Shown: one piece after another, positions 34,319 to 46,983 of the stretch
How positions within the stretch are numbered: position 1 is the stretch's first letter
Layout of the letters: each line of letters opens with the position of its first letter
Position numbers and translations under genes: made by a program
Notes under the pieces: generated by a model
The model's input: the letters and a program-made list of their open reading frames with translations, nothing else
What the model was told of the DNA's origin: nothing
The model's database searches: none
NCBI RefSeq assembly: GCF_963855985.1
Contig: NC_087113.1
Span: 10,947,889 to 11,011,888 of the forward strand
From: Ostrinia nubilalis
Lineage: Eukaryota; Arthropoda; Insecta; Lepidoptera; Crambidae
DNA: 64,000 bases
Reading direction: 5' to 3'

Positions 34319-35015
34319 TCTTTGATAGGTACACCAAGAAACCTAAATTAATTGCATAAACATCAACAGGAAGGAAGTAACAATCGAAAATCTAGAAGCT
34401 TGAAATCGGTCGACATAATAAAATATACTAACGGACTTATATTATGCAGGAAAAGACTACAAATTGATTTTTCCATTTGCGAATTGGTCTTCCCTCAAGG
34501 ATAATCAGAAGGAAAATACAATGGTATCTTTGTATTAATGAACTGAAGGAGATAAAAGGATATCTTTCGATTTTAATTTCGATATTTGCTGATTTTGGAT
34601 TTATATTATTATGCTTCTTACATGGTCTGTTTTATAGCAAAATGGGTGCATAAGGTGCCCCAGTATTGTCGTCCAAATGTATTGTCATACTTGGAGGAAC
34701 TGGCTTAAATCTTAAAGCAAAGTAGTTAAGTGATGATACAGAGTAAAGTTATTGAGCACATATTTTCATGAACTTATCCAGCTAAGCCAAAATGTGTGCT
34801 TTTATTAGAATAGAAAAACAATTATTATTTGGCACATACTAAAATAAAAAGAAAATAAAGAAGTAATACCTACCTACACGCTAAAAATGGATCACCACAA
34901 CAGTCCAGAAGTCGTCGGGGATCCAACTACCAATCCTCAAACAGTCCGACATCGACAACGTAAGGCTATTGTTACCTTTACTACTGAAAGTGTACTTTTA
35001 GTGTAAGATTTGTTC
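34319..35015. other. Spacer between inverted repeat copies, right part
   Basis: Mostly unremarkable AT-rich DNA. A short frame at 34887-35006 (40 codons, MDHHNSPEVVG...) ends next to the 12-bp direct repeat TTTAGTGTAAGA that flanks the right repeat copy. There is no support for expression. Confidence 0.4.
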
Positions 35016-35612
35016 AAAGGACATTGTCAGAAACCGCCTAAAAACCGCCCAAAAACATTAACCCATCATAATTATTTTCTATTTTTTTTAATACATTAAG
35101 CACCCATTCATTCTAATGGACACTTAAGCATTGAAAAATTAAATAAATAAGTCTTTTAACGTTTATTCTATAATACTATTACAACTTCCGGACGTTTTGG
35201 TGCGTGGCATGGTCTAAAACCTATCAAGTTCGATAATTTTTGCCGATAAAATCTATACGAGGCATTACCGTACTTTATTGCTGGGAGTCCATGTATAGTG
35301 ATGTTCCTGCGGCCATCATAGACAATAAAATATCGATTTTGAAAATAAAATAAATCGATTAAACTGCTTTGAAGACTAGATTTGCTATAAAAGCTTAAAA
35401 GATATTGACACTATTACAAGAAGCTATCTAAAGTGTCCAACTGGTCGAAGGTCGTAAATAAAATAAAAATAATTAGGACCATAAACTGATATTCATGGTA
35501 TCATAACTGTAAAAGTGTCAGAATCCGATGTTGAATCCAATGCTAGTTGAAGTGAGAGAAACATAATATATCAACCTAGTATAGTTGCCAGTCTCTCATA
35601 ATCTATGCCAAT

Positions 35613-35795
35613 GAGGGTTTTCGCGATTGAAAAATCCGCCAGATGGCAATACGTAGACGTGAGGTCCAAATGCTGCATGATTGGTTATTTTTGACATGAC
35701 ATTGACAGATATGTCAAAATCCACCAATCATGCAGCATTTGGACCTCGCGTCTACGTATTGCCATCTCGCGGATTTTTCAATCGCGAAAACCCTC
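35613..35795. repeat. MITE, GAGGGTTTTCGCGATTG ends (right copy)
   Basis: Same element as 30301-30475 at the homologous position in the inverted copy. Confidence 0.78.
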
Positions 35796-37077
35796 ATTCA
35801 TAGCACATGTATAATAATAGACCAAATGAACTTTTATAGATTGTGAAAGAGAAGATAAAGATTTTATTATTTTATTAAAATCTTGCCACGAGGTAGTTTT
35901 TCAGTAGAAACCAGGATTGGATAATCGCTACAGGCAAGTATCAGAACATTTTATAAATATTTTTAATCGATTATATCCTTGTGAATCGTTTTAATAAATT
36001 GTCATTTTACTTTTTCAATTAAAACTTTTTCAATCCCTAGTCTTGTCAAACTGTCATAATGTCAACGAATTATAAATGTCACGTCAGTTGACTCAATTTC
36101 AGTCTTCTGTGCTTAATGTATTTTTATTTCAATGAAATAGTGCTAAAGGGTTAGTACTAAAAGTGAAAGCCTTTTTTCAGAAAGAAAACCAATGTGGTGC
36201 CCTAATTATTCATACTGTTTGAAAGTTACAAGTCAGTGATACAGAGTTGCCGCCATTATAACTCCGTGGTGATACCATACCAAAGAAGAAGTTTTCCTAA
36301 ACACTTGTGTTATTTTTGTATGTGATCAAATAAAAAGGATTAATGCTACTGCTCAAATGGAATAACTTATCCCAAGAGACCGAATATTAAAAAAAAACCT
36401 CTCCATAGAAATTATCACCATCACGAGGATGTGAATTTTTTTGAGAATTTGATATTGGTCCTGTAAGAAAAGTAGTTGTATTTCAGTAGTAGAATCAACC
36501 CTTCTTGTTTCATCAGCAAGAGTAACTATAAAAACGCCCTGTAGGTAGGTATTATTAAGCTGAAGAGTTTGTTTAGTGTCAAAGACTGTCACACAGTGTA
36601 ACTTAAATTGGCATATTATGATAATGAACATAAAAACTTAAATAAATATTTATGTTAATATTTTTTCTATTTATTTATTTTCCCAAAGCTTCACAGTGAC
36701 AGCTGAAACAGCAATACTGTTGTAAAACTAAACTTAGAACAAACTGTTACAAATATTTTACAAATTAAAATAAAACCGCATGTTGCTTTACTTTTTCGTA
36801 TAGGTAATAAATGTAATTAATGGCTAGATTATTAATGTTACTTTGTTACCCTCAATAGTGAGGAGACCTTATAAAATGGTAACCCTGATTTTCATTGTCA
36901 TTCAAGTGCTCTTTCCTCGCATAGGCTTCTGTGATTTGGCCAAGGGCCACACACATTGCGATAACATTATGCGACATTGATTTGACAGCAGCGGAGTGAA
37001 GTCTTGCGACTATGCAAAATGATACCCTGTAATCGTAGCACATATAGACATAGACGGGGCGGGGCACATAGCTCGTA

Positions 37078-37300
37078 GAGCTGATGGCCGCTGGGGCAGG
37101 AAAGTTCATGAGTGGCGACCACGAGCCGAAAGACGTAGCGTGGGCAGGCCTCCCACTAGGTGGACCGACGATCTGGTGAAGGTCGCGGGAGGTGCCTGTA
37201 TGCGAGCGGTGCAGGATCGGTCTTCGTGGAAATCCTTGGGGGAGGCCTTTGTCCAGCAGTGGACGTCTTTTCGGCTGAAACGAACGAACGAACGATACGT
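37078..37300 (+). mobile_element. RTE LINE 3' end with CGAA tail (right copy)
   Basis: The plus strand encodes GRPPTRWTDDLVKVAGGACM and WKSLGEAFVQQWTSF, then CGAACGAACGAA. It differs from the left copy by only scattered substitutions. Confidence 0.78.
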
Positions 37301-37676
37301 ATTACCAGTATTTACCAGACATTACTATTTATTGTATACTCGCCGGATTACACGTAGGAGCACGCGCGTTACAGCTTCGGCCTTGCATTATTATAAGATC
37401 TTGTTCCGCCATTTTTCGAACTTCCTCCGTGAGGATATCCCCGCCGAATTTTATGATAAACCTATCAAACGTCATATTCTGCAATGTCAAAATTAATTTG
37501 CCGAAATTCGCCGAGCCAGCTATGTCAAATAATATTATTAGGTGTCAAACAGGATACGTTCAGAAATTAATATTACGATTTTAAAGATAAGACAAGACAA
37601 CTTTTTATTGACGAAGTTGCTGGGACAGCTAGAAACTATTTTTTTTCCGGCACTTTAAGAAAATAATAAATGAATG

Positions 37677-37850
37677 AAAACGCAGCGTGGGACGTCCACC
37701 CACAAGGTGGACCGACGACCTGATAAAGGTAGCGGGAAGGCGCTAGATGCAGGCCGCTACCAACCGTGCGATGTGGAAGTCATTGGGGGAGGCCTATGTT
37801 CAGTAGTGGACGTCCTGTGGATGAAATGATGATGATGATGAAATGAATGA
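37677..37850 (+). mobile_element. RTE LINE 3' end with GATGAT tail (right copy)
   Basis: ACGCAGCGTGGGACGTCCAC through GGACGTCCTGTGGATGAAATG and a GATGATGATG tail. The 5' edge (upstream of ~37695) was lost from the left copy. Confidence 0.75.
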
Positions 37851-38866
37851 AAATGACAAATCTTCGAACGTGTATAATACCGTGTCAAAGTAATCATATA
37901 ATTTTGGCACCTTAATAACTATTGCCGTTTTTGTTGTAAAGATCATGCAGCGCTACTTGCGGATATTATTGGAACGAAAACTATGTAGGCTCTAGATCTG
38001 AAGCCGCTTTAACGAACACGAAGTGCTCATACAATGCGGCGTATTTTCTTCCAGTCTTTAGTCAGGACTTTAGTCGAATTAAAACCCCGGTTGAACGTGA
38101 TATAGCCGCACTAGAATACGGTGCTTTTTTGCATAATCGCAAGACTTCGTTCCGGTGTCGACCGAATGTTATCACGATGTATGTGGCCCAGGGGTTACTG
38201 TAGCCGCTAAGGTTTGAAACTTCTTGCTTAAAATATTGTAGTCTTTGGCATAGACTACGACGGTAGTCATGGAGATAGGAGTTTGTTATCTCGTGTCAGA
38301 TGTAAATGGTGAAAAGAAAACTCATGATTCGTGTTATTTTTATGCAATATGTAGGTATTTTATAAAAGTGGAACCCCGAGTGATCTCCAAAACCCATTCT
38401 ATTATTATATACGATTCGGCTTCGATATCTATAATACAATAGGAGTTTATTTCATGTGTCAGATGACAAGGGTGGAAACAACCTACGATTCATGTTGTTT
38501 ATTTACGTGCAATATGTGGGCATATTATAAAAGTGGAATGCCGAGTTGTATTTCTAAAACTTGTTCTATTATTTTATACTATTTGGCTGCGACTCGGCGT
38601 GACGACAATACAAAACATTTTTCGCGAATCGGTGTTCATACATTCACACAATACATTAGACGCCATGTTGTCATAAACGACATATTATAAAATCGCTGTG
38701 ATTTAATATTCTTAATCATTAATTTTATGGCAAGTGTCCATCAGGAATCATTGTTCTTACACACAGAATCGTATTATTTCGCTTTCGGGTAGTAATATGT
38801 CAAAATTGTTGGTTCTTAGGCGAACAATGTATGGAGAACGAACATTGTCCTTTACTATTCTTTAGT

Positions 38867-39001
38867 GTAAGAAAGGCTGCAATGCGGGAGGCGAAGGATT
38901 GTAAAGCTTGCCACCAAACCAGGTGTGACGACCACGACCACTCTGCCAAGAGTGTAGCGACGAAGAAGAAGTATAAGATAAACATTGAGATTTTGCTTTA
39001 A
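38867..39001 (+). other. Coding-like Cys/His stretch beside the right repeat copy
   Basis: After TTCTTTAG an open stretch of 44 codons to TAA includes AMREAKDCKACHQTRCDDH. It could be a 3' exon or a remnant interrupted by the repeat. Adjacent sequence across the repeat (34887-35006) is also open but out of phase by one base. No homologue is recognised. Confidence 0.2.
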
Positions 39002-39384
39002 CCCTTCCTCAGCGGTACCCTAAAAAGTAACAGCCAGCCCATAAATAAAGATATGTATCCGTAAATCCGAGGTGTTACTGCGCTGTGTAAATTGTCGGGC
39101 TTCGCTTGAAGTGATGTACAGTCGACCGCACGTCAGCGTATACAGTTTTGTTACAAAATAGCACGTATTGCAACTGCATAAGATGCCAGTGTTTAGTTGG
39201 ATGTTCCGTTGTTTGTACGGTCTAGGATGACGTGGCCATCTTGTTTGAGATAAAGCAAGAAAAAGTAACACTTTTCAGTCACGTTGGGGTTTCAAAGTAC
39301 CTACCTACTTATAAATATGCAAAAATACCAAAGAATTAAAATACCAAATCCTATTAATGTGAAAGATTATGACTTTATGACGAT

Positions 39385-39782
39385 GGATGTATATTGTATA
39401 TTACTCTTTTACGCAAAAATACTGAATGGATTTTGATGAAAGGTAAAGAGATTACTTAAGACCCTGAAAAAAACATCTCTCAGTTTAAGGGGGGCATGTG
39501 CGCAATAATTTTTCTGCGACAGATCGAAATTCACACGGGCAATGCTGCAAGCAAAAACTAGTCTACACTAATATTAAAAAGAGGAAAACTTTGTTTGTTT
39601 GGTTGGTTGTAATGAATAGGCTCAAAAACTACTGGACCGTTTTTAAAAATTCTTTCACCATTCGAAAGCTACATTATCCACGAGTAACATAGGCTAAATT
39701 TTATTTTGGAAAAAAATAGGGTTCCGTAAAATATGTAGATAATGTAGACCACGCGCGCGAAGCCGCGGGCGGAAAGCTAGTA
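39385..39782 (-). repeat. Two dispersed-core repeats in tandem
   Basis: The minus strand of each starts with a core (ACTAGTTTTTGC... and ACTAGCTTTCCGCCCGCGG), followed by the AAAATCCATTCAGTA- or GTCCAGTAGTTTTTGAG-type body. This is the widespread lepidopteran repeat with core GCCCGCGGCTTCGCCCGCG. Its class is uncertain. Confidence 0.6.
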
Positions 39783-40759
39783 CAAAATAAAATCAAGAGG
39801 GCATCACTATATTGTAAGTACTTCTGCGTAACATCGTTGTAACATAACTCAAGAGTTCTGGGTCACCGCGCCGCGACGAGGGTTGACGTGTCAACTGTCG
39901 ATGAACGCCCTCGAAAAACGCGACAAATGTGGCTTTGGCGGTTTGAGCTACGAGAAAATCAAAAATATTTAAAAAATACTTTATACAAACACCCGCCTCG
40001 GCTTTGCACGATTGCACAAATTTCTCGACTTTTCTCTTCTTTAATATGCTTGTTATAAACATAATTATAAACCTTCCTTATGAATCACCCTATTTATTAA
40101 AATAAAACGCATTAAAATCCGTTACGTAGTTTTGAAGATTTAAGCATACAAAGAGACAGACAGACAGGAAAGCGACTTTTAGGCGATTAAGAGGGCAATT
40201 CATGTAGCTCAGAGAAGGTACTTAATAAAAGATACACGCGCGATTTACTCGTAAGTACAATACCCTGAAGTAAAATACGTCTAAAGTGACAGTGAGTTAT
40301 TGTCCTGTAGCGTAGGTAGAGTTTTAAAGCGCTTTTCAAAGCCTAATTGTAAAAACTTTTTTATTTCAGATCAAAGTATTCAAATTACTCCGACGGAAAT
40401 TAATAATACAATTCGAATATAGACTACAATTTAGATCATTTAATTATTGACCTTTTGACTTTATTGATGCTTTTCTATACAAGTATTTGTGTATTATTAT
40501 TATTATTTGTTTACTCACATATCTATTTGATTTTACACTCTCACATCTAACATTATTATCACAAGTAATAAATTTAAAATTTGTAACAATAACATCTTTC
40601 CGACAAGTATGTTTTCACTATAGTATCTAGACAGAGCGGTCTGATCCTAATACAAGTTGGTAAAACTGAGGTAAAACTTAAAAGGATTAGATCCAAAACT
40701 TTGTTATGTGACTTTATCTATGAATAAAATATTTTGCTTTTTTTATTTTTGTAACTTTA
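39783..40759. other. Non-coding stretch
   Basis: I see nothing definable except a TCCGTTACGTAGTTTTGAAGATT / AGACAGACAGACAGG piece near 40115-40170, which is the inner end of another dispersed repeat. Confidence 0.4.
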
Positions 40760-41263
40760 ATCCCACCAAAAACATTTTGTAAAAAACTAGCCAAGTCTCG
40801 ATGGACTGCTGCTTGTTTATCTCTAAAAAGTAATGAAATCTAGACATAGTCGTGCCAAGTCTATGGTTCCTTACTGCAATTTCTTTATTATTATAGTTAT
40901 TGTTTTGTGACTTGGCCGTTGAAGGGTACAAACCAGGAGCTCCATGACACTATTGCACCAATCTGTCGCCAGAACCGCTACCCATTGACGATGGAAAATT
41001 GCTACTTGGGAAACGTTGATTCAATAACCAGTCAAGTAGGCTTGATAAAGCTGCGTGTTTCAATAATACTTATGTATGATTATCTTATAAAGATTGTCCT
41101 TCAACGGCCAAGTCACAAAACAATAACTATAATAATAAAGAAATTGCAGTAAGGAACCATAGACTTGGCACGACTATGTCTAGATTTCATTACTTTTTAG
41201 AGATAAACAAGCAGCAGTCCATCGAGACTTGGCTAGTTTTTTACAAAATGTTTTTGGTGGGAT
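40760..41263. repeat. 504-bp foldback element
   Basis: Long inverted arms (about 40760-40935 and 41090-41263), starting ATCCCACCAAAAACATTTTG and ending with its complement. They include GACTTGGCCGTTGAAGG facing CCTTCAACGGCCAAGTC. The arms are nearly perfect, so the insertion is young. Confidence 0.82.
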
Positions 41264-41506
41264 TTCACTTCTTTTTGTAGAAAGTGGCATAATTATTTAA
41301 CGTCGTCGTCTTTTCTTTTAATATTAATCGACATTTTTTTCACTATATTGAACACAAATAAACTCAACGACCTGTAAAATGGACAACGAATCAGAAATTA
41401 TATTAATAACTTAGCGAACCTCACGATAATAATAAACGAAATCAACGAAATGCAATTAATTACACAACATTCAACCACATTCAACTTAATCGACGGGGGG
41501 GTCTTT

Positions 41507-41748
41507 CTTTTCAGCCAAATGACGTCCACTGCTGGACAAAGGCCTCCCCCAAGGTTTTCCACAATGAACGGTCCTGCGCTGCCCGCATCCAGAATTGCTA
41601 AAATCAAGTGGCAGTGGGCGGGGCACATAGCTCGTAGAGACGATGGCCGTTGGGGCAGGAAAGTTCTCGAGGCGACCACGGGCTGGAAGACGTAGCGTGG
41701 GCAGGCCTCCTACTAGGTGGACCGACGATCTGGTAAAGGTCGCGGGGG
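41507..41748 (-). mobile_element. RTE LINE 3' end with 5' inversion (twin priming)
   Basis: 41507-41590 carries the last part of the RTE C terminus on the minus strand. 41591-41748 carries the adjoining upstream part (KWQWAGHIARRDDGRWGRKV) on the plus strand. The two pieces are almost contiguous in the parental element, which is the hallmark of inversion during target-primed reverse transcription. Confidence 0.75.
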
Positions 41749-43071
41749 GGTCTAGAAAGGAAAAAAAATCTGGACACCGCGGTGCAGAAAATCGACGCTC
41801 AAAGTGCTAGCGCCATCTAGCGGTGAGCGGTACAGGCGAACACCTCGGTGCCGGTGTGGCGCTAGTAGTATTGATTATGAATGTGGTGTTACTCCAGATC
41901 TTCGATTTTCCTGGTTTTTATAGTTTTCCCTTTATGTAGTCATTAAACCCTAACTCTGTACCAAATTTCAGCTCTCTGAGTTTATGGGAAGTACTAGTTC
42001 TATTTTGATGATCATCAGTGAGTGAGTGTCATAAATGCGAAACTTTGCTTTCGCTTAACTTCGGAACTAAATGACCTACAAACTTGAAATTTTGAATTTT
42101 AAGCATGTGATTATAGCTTATTAGATGACGAAAGTTTCTGCGTTCTGGTCTTATCCAGAGGTTCTCAAATAGAGGCCTGAAAATGCGGCGAAATGGTTCC
42201 AGTAAAGGATGGTACGGCAGTGTTTGCTTCGCGCTCGACTTGGCGGGGGCACTGCCGTGCCCCCAGATTTACGCTTCAAAATTCTTGGAGTTTCGATTTA
42301 CTGTTTCAAAATAAGTCTATTTTTTACTTTTATTAGAGGCCGGTAGGTCTATTCTCATAAATAAAACACTGGATACTTAACTTTCACAGTATATTGCCTT
42401 ATCAACCGACTTCAAAAAAGGAGGAGGTTCTCAATTCGACCCGTATGTTTTTTTAGATACAATTCATCACTTAGCACAAAAGCGCGCGGAGTCATCTCCG
42501 CGCGTCCCTCTATTCTGACGTTTTATCCTAGTGTGACATTGACGTATTGTCAATGTCACTATGACAGCATCTCATTGGCCACAACGATACCGTTATTTTA
42601 ACGTTTTAGATTTTTCATAATTAACATTTTAAAATGTAAAAATAATAATAAAAAACGTTATGACCTCAACTCCAACGACCGGCGCGACCTAGTGCAACAT
42701 TAACCCTCAACAGTTCCGGGTCGCCGCGTTGGCTCCCGGCGGGGTCAGTCCCTACAAGGGTCGCTTTGTGTCGATACGTTTTATTTTATTGAGCCAATTT
42801 CATGGAAAGGTTAAATATTGTAGTTTTGAGGAACTTTTGAGACGGTCATATACATGGAAAAATACGCGAGAAACATAAAAAGAGAGAAAACAATAATGTT
42901 ACATTTTTCAGTGTCATTATGAATTTAATTTTGACCAAAAAATATAAAAGTCCTTCAGGATTTGGTAAGTAGCTGAAATAATTTATAACATGAGACTCGA
43001 GAGACACACGAGAAGCTTTTAAAAACTAATCTTTAAAGTTATCTTTCTTTAGTATCATCATTATCATCATC
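41749..43071. other. Mosaic of old repeats
   Basis: Includes a degenerate repeat piece around 42035-42080 (TTCGGAACTAAATGACCTAC), a GC-rich hairpin (GGGGGCACTGCCGTGCCCCC near 42246-42265), and the lepidopteran ACCGACTTCAAAAAAGGAGG repeat at 42407-42430. No gene. Confidence 0.45.
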
Positions 43072-43135
43072 ATTTCAGCCACAGGACGACCACTGCTGAA
43101 CATAGGCCAGCCCCAATGATTTCCACATCTTTCTT
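43072..43135 (-). mobile_element. RTE LINE 3' end fragment
   Basis: CATCATCATTTCAGCCACAG through CCCCAATGATTTCCACATC on the plus strand: the last ~60 bp of an RTE on the minus strand. Confidence 0.65.
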
Positions 43136-43804
43136 TTGTAGTCTCTATTATTTTATTCATTTATTTCTAGAAACCAACAGCGATACATTGAAAACATTAG
43201 TTATAAGATTTAGACTGCTAGTATACCTAGCCAATAACAGGTTATACATATGTTCCTATTCTTATTTTGGTTGAATAATTTTGAGACACGTTCATAATAC
43301 GTTACTAACATAATACCCCCGTGGGTAGCAAACCCACAACCGTGCCTGTACTTCGCGAACCTCCAAGCCAAAAGCCTGTCAAATAAAACCGTCAGCACTC
43401 TGTAATCGAATTCACTGATTAACTAATAACAGTTGCATCGAAGATTTAATTAAAGCCTGGATGCAGGATGTGGGGGATTCACCCCCCCCTTAAACGTGTC
43501 ATGAATAGTAAATGGCGAATTAAGCACCGTCCCCACGTGCGATCAATGGGTTATCTATGCACCGCGCATGATTTGGGGCCATATCAATATTGTAAATGAG
43601 CATTGTATAATACGTACTTATACCTAATCGTAATATAGACATTAAAACCATAATTGCCTATGTAAACAAGTCTCCATAATTTAAACACATAACACTTAAA
43701 TCTAGGTTAGTAATGTTACGTCATTTTGTGCATTAAATGGAGCCTTTCTAGGTTGTGATTAATAAGACAAGAGACATGGTATTATTACCTATTATTATGA
43801 CATA

Positions 43805-44050
43805 GCCCGACGTAGGTATAAGCAAGCTGAAGTGGCAATGAGCACGGCATATAGTACGCAGAACTGACGGCCGATGGGGCAGCAAGGTTCTGGAGTGGAA
43901 GCCAATAACCGGAAAATGCAGCGTGGACCGACGACATCATAATGGTAGCAGGAAGGCGCTGGATGCAGGCTGCTACCAACACGGCGATATGGAAATCATT
44001 GGGGAAGGCTTATGTTCAGCAGTGGACGTCCTGTGGCTGGAATGATGATG
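43805..44050 (+). mobile_element. RTE LINE 3' end
   Basis: Covers the decayed KLKWQ...GHIVRR region to CAGCAGTGGACGTCCTGTGG and a GATGATG tail. Broken in frame. Confidence 0.75.
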
Positions 44051-44397
44051 TTGAGGTGTTGTTGGTAAAAAATGCAACTAAGAAGACTCACCAGACTTTG
44101 AATTTTATCTTTGGAGCGCGACTGGTCATAATATTATTTTACGAAAATTATTTCTGATCTCGACACCAAAGACTATTATGACAGGAGACGACTGACTGAC
44201 GCAATTGGCATCTCCGAATAAAATCCACCTGTCACGTATTGTCAGCGACAAATAATGAGATTGGAAGAATGAGGTTAAATTATGGTGATTTCAGCGAACT
44301 GGAATATTTTACCTTGATATTAACCCTTTACATATTTAACTGGTATATTTTTGCATGTAACAAGCAAGTTTATTAGGTAAGTCTTCGATCGAAAAAC

Positions 44398-44715
44398 ATA
44401 GTCTAGGCAGGTCTCCTAATCAATAGAGCGACGATCTGGTGAAGGTCGCGGGAAGAACCTGGATGCGGGCAACGCAGTGCTCATTGTGGAAATCCTTGGG
44501 GGATGCCTTTGTCTAGCAGTGGACGTCATTTAATTTTGCTTGAAACGAACGAACGATGGTCGACCAGTAACCATAGTTTATCTGGTGAAGTTGAAGCATC
44601 TGGATGAGGGAAGCGTCCGAATGCAGATAGCGCAGGACCAAATTTACAGGACAGAAATTATTTGTGGTGGCCTTTATCCAGCAGTGGACGTCATTTGGCT
44701 GAAACGATGTTGGTG
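44398..44715 (+). mobile_element. Two tandem RTE LINE 3' ends
   Basis: 44398-44555 ends in CGAACGAACGA. 44575-44715 is a second, more decayed copy of the same ~130 bp ending GGCTGAAACGATG. Confidence 0.65.
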
Positions 44716-45402
44716 GTCATAATAAAAAGCGTTTTTTAAAAGCCTATTTGGTGAAAATAAATGACTTTCAATATGCACCCAGCTTAAAATGCCTTTGAAT
44801 GACAGGGCTCGAATGGCGCGGCTTCCAATTATAGCATTTTGTTGACTTGTGGCCGTCGGGTTTAGTTGTTTGTTTATTTAAACTAATTAGTGAGTTGTTG
44901 TTTAATTGATGTCTGGCCCAGCCCAGGTTTATCGAAGTTTGACTACGATTTTAATCAGTGTTGTTAAAATACTAGAACGTTACATTTCATCAATGCTTTC
45001 CAAAATATTTAGTATCGGCACCATGTTTTGCTGCACTTTTTAATAAAAAGTTACACCCTAGTTGACCACTGTTTTGAAGTAACGAATGTCATTGTAAAAC
45101 AGGGTTCAACTATGGTGTAACTTTTTAATAATAAGGGGGATTAAGGTTACAGTTTTCTGATAAAATAATCCATCTCTGCAGTCTTTAAAATTGAATCTAA
45201 AATTAATAGCTTTTTCAGCTGTCTGAAAACTATCATTTGGACTTCCATCGTACATATACACACAAAAATCTTTTCAAAACGCATCCCATGAATATTGTAT
45301 ATTTTACAAACGTCCGCATTTAGGTTCGTAGCTGACAAAGGTTCTGCTGGATTGGTCGCCACAAAGCCGTGCCACTGTTTGTCGAAGGCACTAAAACACT
45401 CA
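44716..45402. other. Non-coding stretch
   Basis: A LINE-tail fragment (AAGCGTTTTTTAAAAGCCTATTTG at 44728-44752) and otherwise nothing supported. Confidence 0.4.
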
Positions 45403-46040
45403 TACAGGGTGTGCAGAATGTTTAGAAAATATGTTACTGTTATTATTTCATCATAGGAACATTTGGTAGTTTAATAGAGTGGATAAACTTAATCTTAGAA
45501 ATTCTTGGACATTTTACTTTGTACCATCTAATCCCGAACTACTTATGTAAAGCTTGTACTATGGGTAATTGGTAAATCAATGTCGCCATATTGTCAGAAA
45601 AAAACGCCAATAACGCTTAAATCTTTGATTTAACACCAATTTCTTATACTTATAATCATCAAAATATTATCAATGTAAAAGAATCATGCGTACATTCTAC
45701 TCGATACTATTTTCTATTCGCTTACTAGAACGTGAGTACTCGATATCGAGATCAAGCTGTTTCCGATGACAAAAGTTGTAGTAATTGCAATATCGCAAAT
45801 GTATGATGTTTTTATTTTATTCTTATTTAGGATAACAAACAATAATTGTACAATTCAGATATGCAGTAAAAATTTATACATCGACATTTAGTTGTACAAC
45901 CCGCACCGTTATCCCCATCTATAAAAAATGCTTTGCCTCTTTGTACTAATTACTACCAACTGATTTACGGAAATTCCTCTATTCATTCCCACAAATAATT
46001 CGTGTAACAATAAAGTTTAAAATACATGAACACCCTGTAT
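45403..46040. repeat. ~640-bp TIR element with ACAGGGTGT ends
   Basis: Begins TACAGGGTGTGCAGAATG and ends GAACACCCTGTA, with TA at both edges. Interior arms show only partial complementarity. No coding frame. Confidence 0.45.
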
Positions 46041-46974
46041 ATCCATGTGCTCATACATGCAAGTAGACACTCGCGTCGGGCTGTCACAATCAGCCCTCTG
46101 CTATGGAGATGCGCACTTTGTGTCGCTGAAACGCTATGAAATATCCAAGATATTGCTGATTTTTGTTTTCACAACATTTTCACTGAAAACTTTGTATTTC
46201 TGGTAACGTAAATAAGGGCGTTTTTGTGAAAACCAAAGAAGTATTTTAGAGAATACTAATAATACGTAATACATCTGGAATCAAACTTATGAGTCCATCT
46301 GGATTGGTGGTCGCGTGGTAGAGAATTACGATAACAGGTTCAAATCCCACTGAGGTCAAATGTGATAACGCTTATAATGAACGTTTATGTATTATTCATA
46401 ATGTATGTAGGTATCTGGCTTTGGTTAGATTATGGTAAAAAAAATATTAGTTAAAGTTGTTTGTAACAATATTTATCTATTTTGGTTGGCTCTATCAACT
46501 TTTCCACTCATCATGGCAATTGATATGAGTGAGAGAGATATACTTAAACCACCGAGAACTTAATTGCATAATAATGAAGTTTCCACACCGATAAAACGTC
46601 TGAATATAATTAAAAACATAAAATCGTACAACACAATTCAAATGGCTCCATAAAATTTTTATTACGTCATAGATTTTATATTTAATTTTGAATTGGCTGT
46701 TTCCCAAAATGTCATTTGCAAGCTCGTCTGCTGAATTCAGGATTTAAATTCACGGACTAAACGAAATAATTCAAAATTCCTAAAACCAATTACTGCGTCC
46801 GGCTATTAAACTTTTTCGATCGCTGATTGGGAACTTTCGGAAAGTTTCACGCATAAAAGCTCGGACCCGAATGAAATAAAATCGAGCCACACAATTTTTA
46901 ATGGGCGGAAGCCATAATTTACTCACAAAATATAAGAATATGTACAACATATTAAGTTTCACTGTTTTGAAAAT
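46041..46974. other. Non-coding stretch
   Basis: A weak tRNA-like unit lies at 46307-46365 (GGTGGTCGCGTGGTAGAG with B box GGTTCAAATCCC), probably a SINE head. Otherwise nothing is supported. Confidence 0.4.
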
Positions 46975-46983
46975 TATAAATAA

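Larger units (their letters stand above)
35016..38854 (-). repeat. Inverted pair of a ~3.8-kb repeat, right copy
   Basis: Reverse-complement homologue of 27420-32858 without the 1.7-kb TIR insertion. TTTAGTGTAAGA occurs a few bases outside both ends (about 34997-35008 and 38861-38872), which could be a target duplication with short filler. It contains RTE tails at 37078-37300 and 37677-37850 and the MITE at 35613-35795. Confidence 0.8.
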
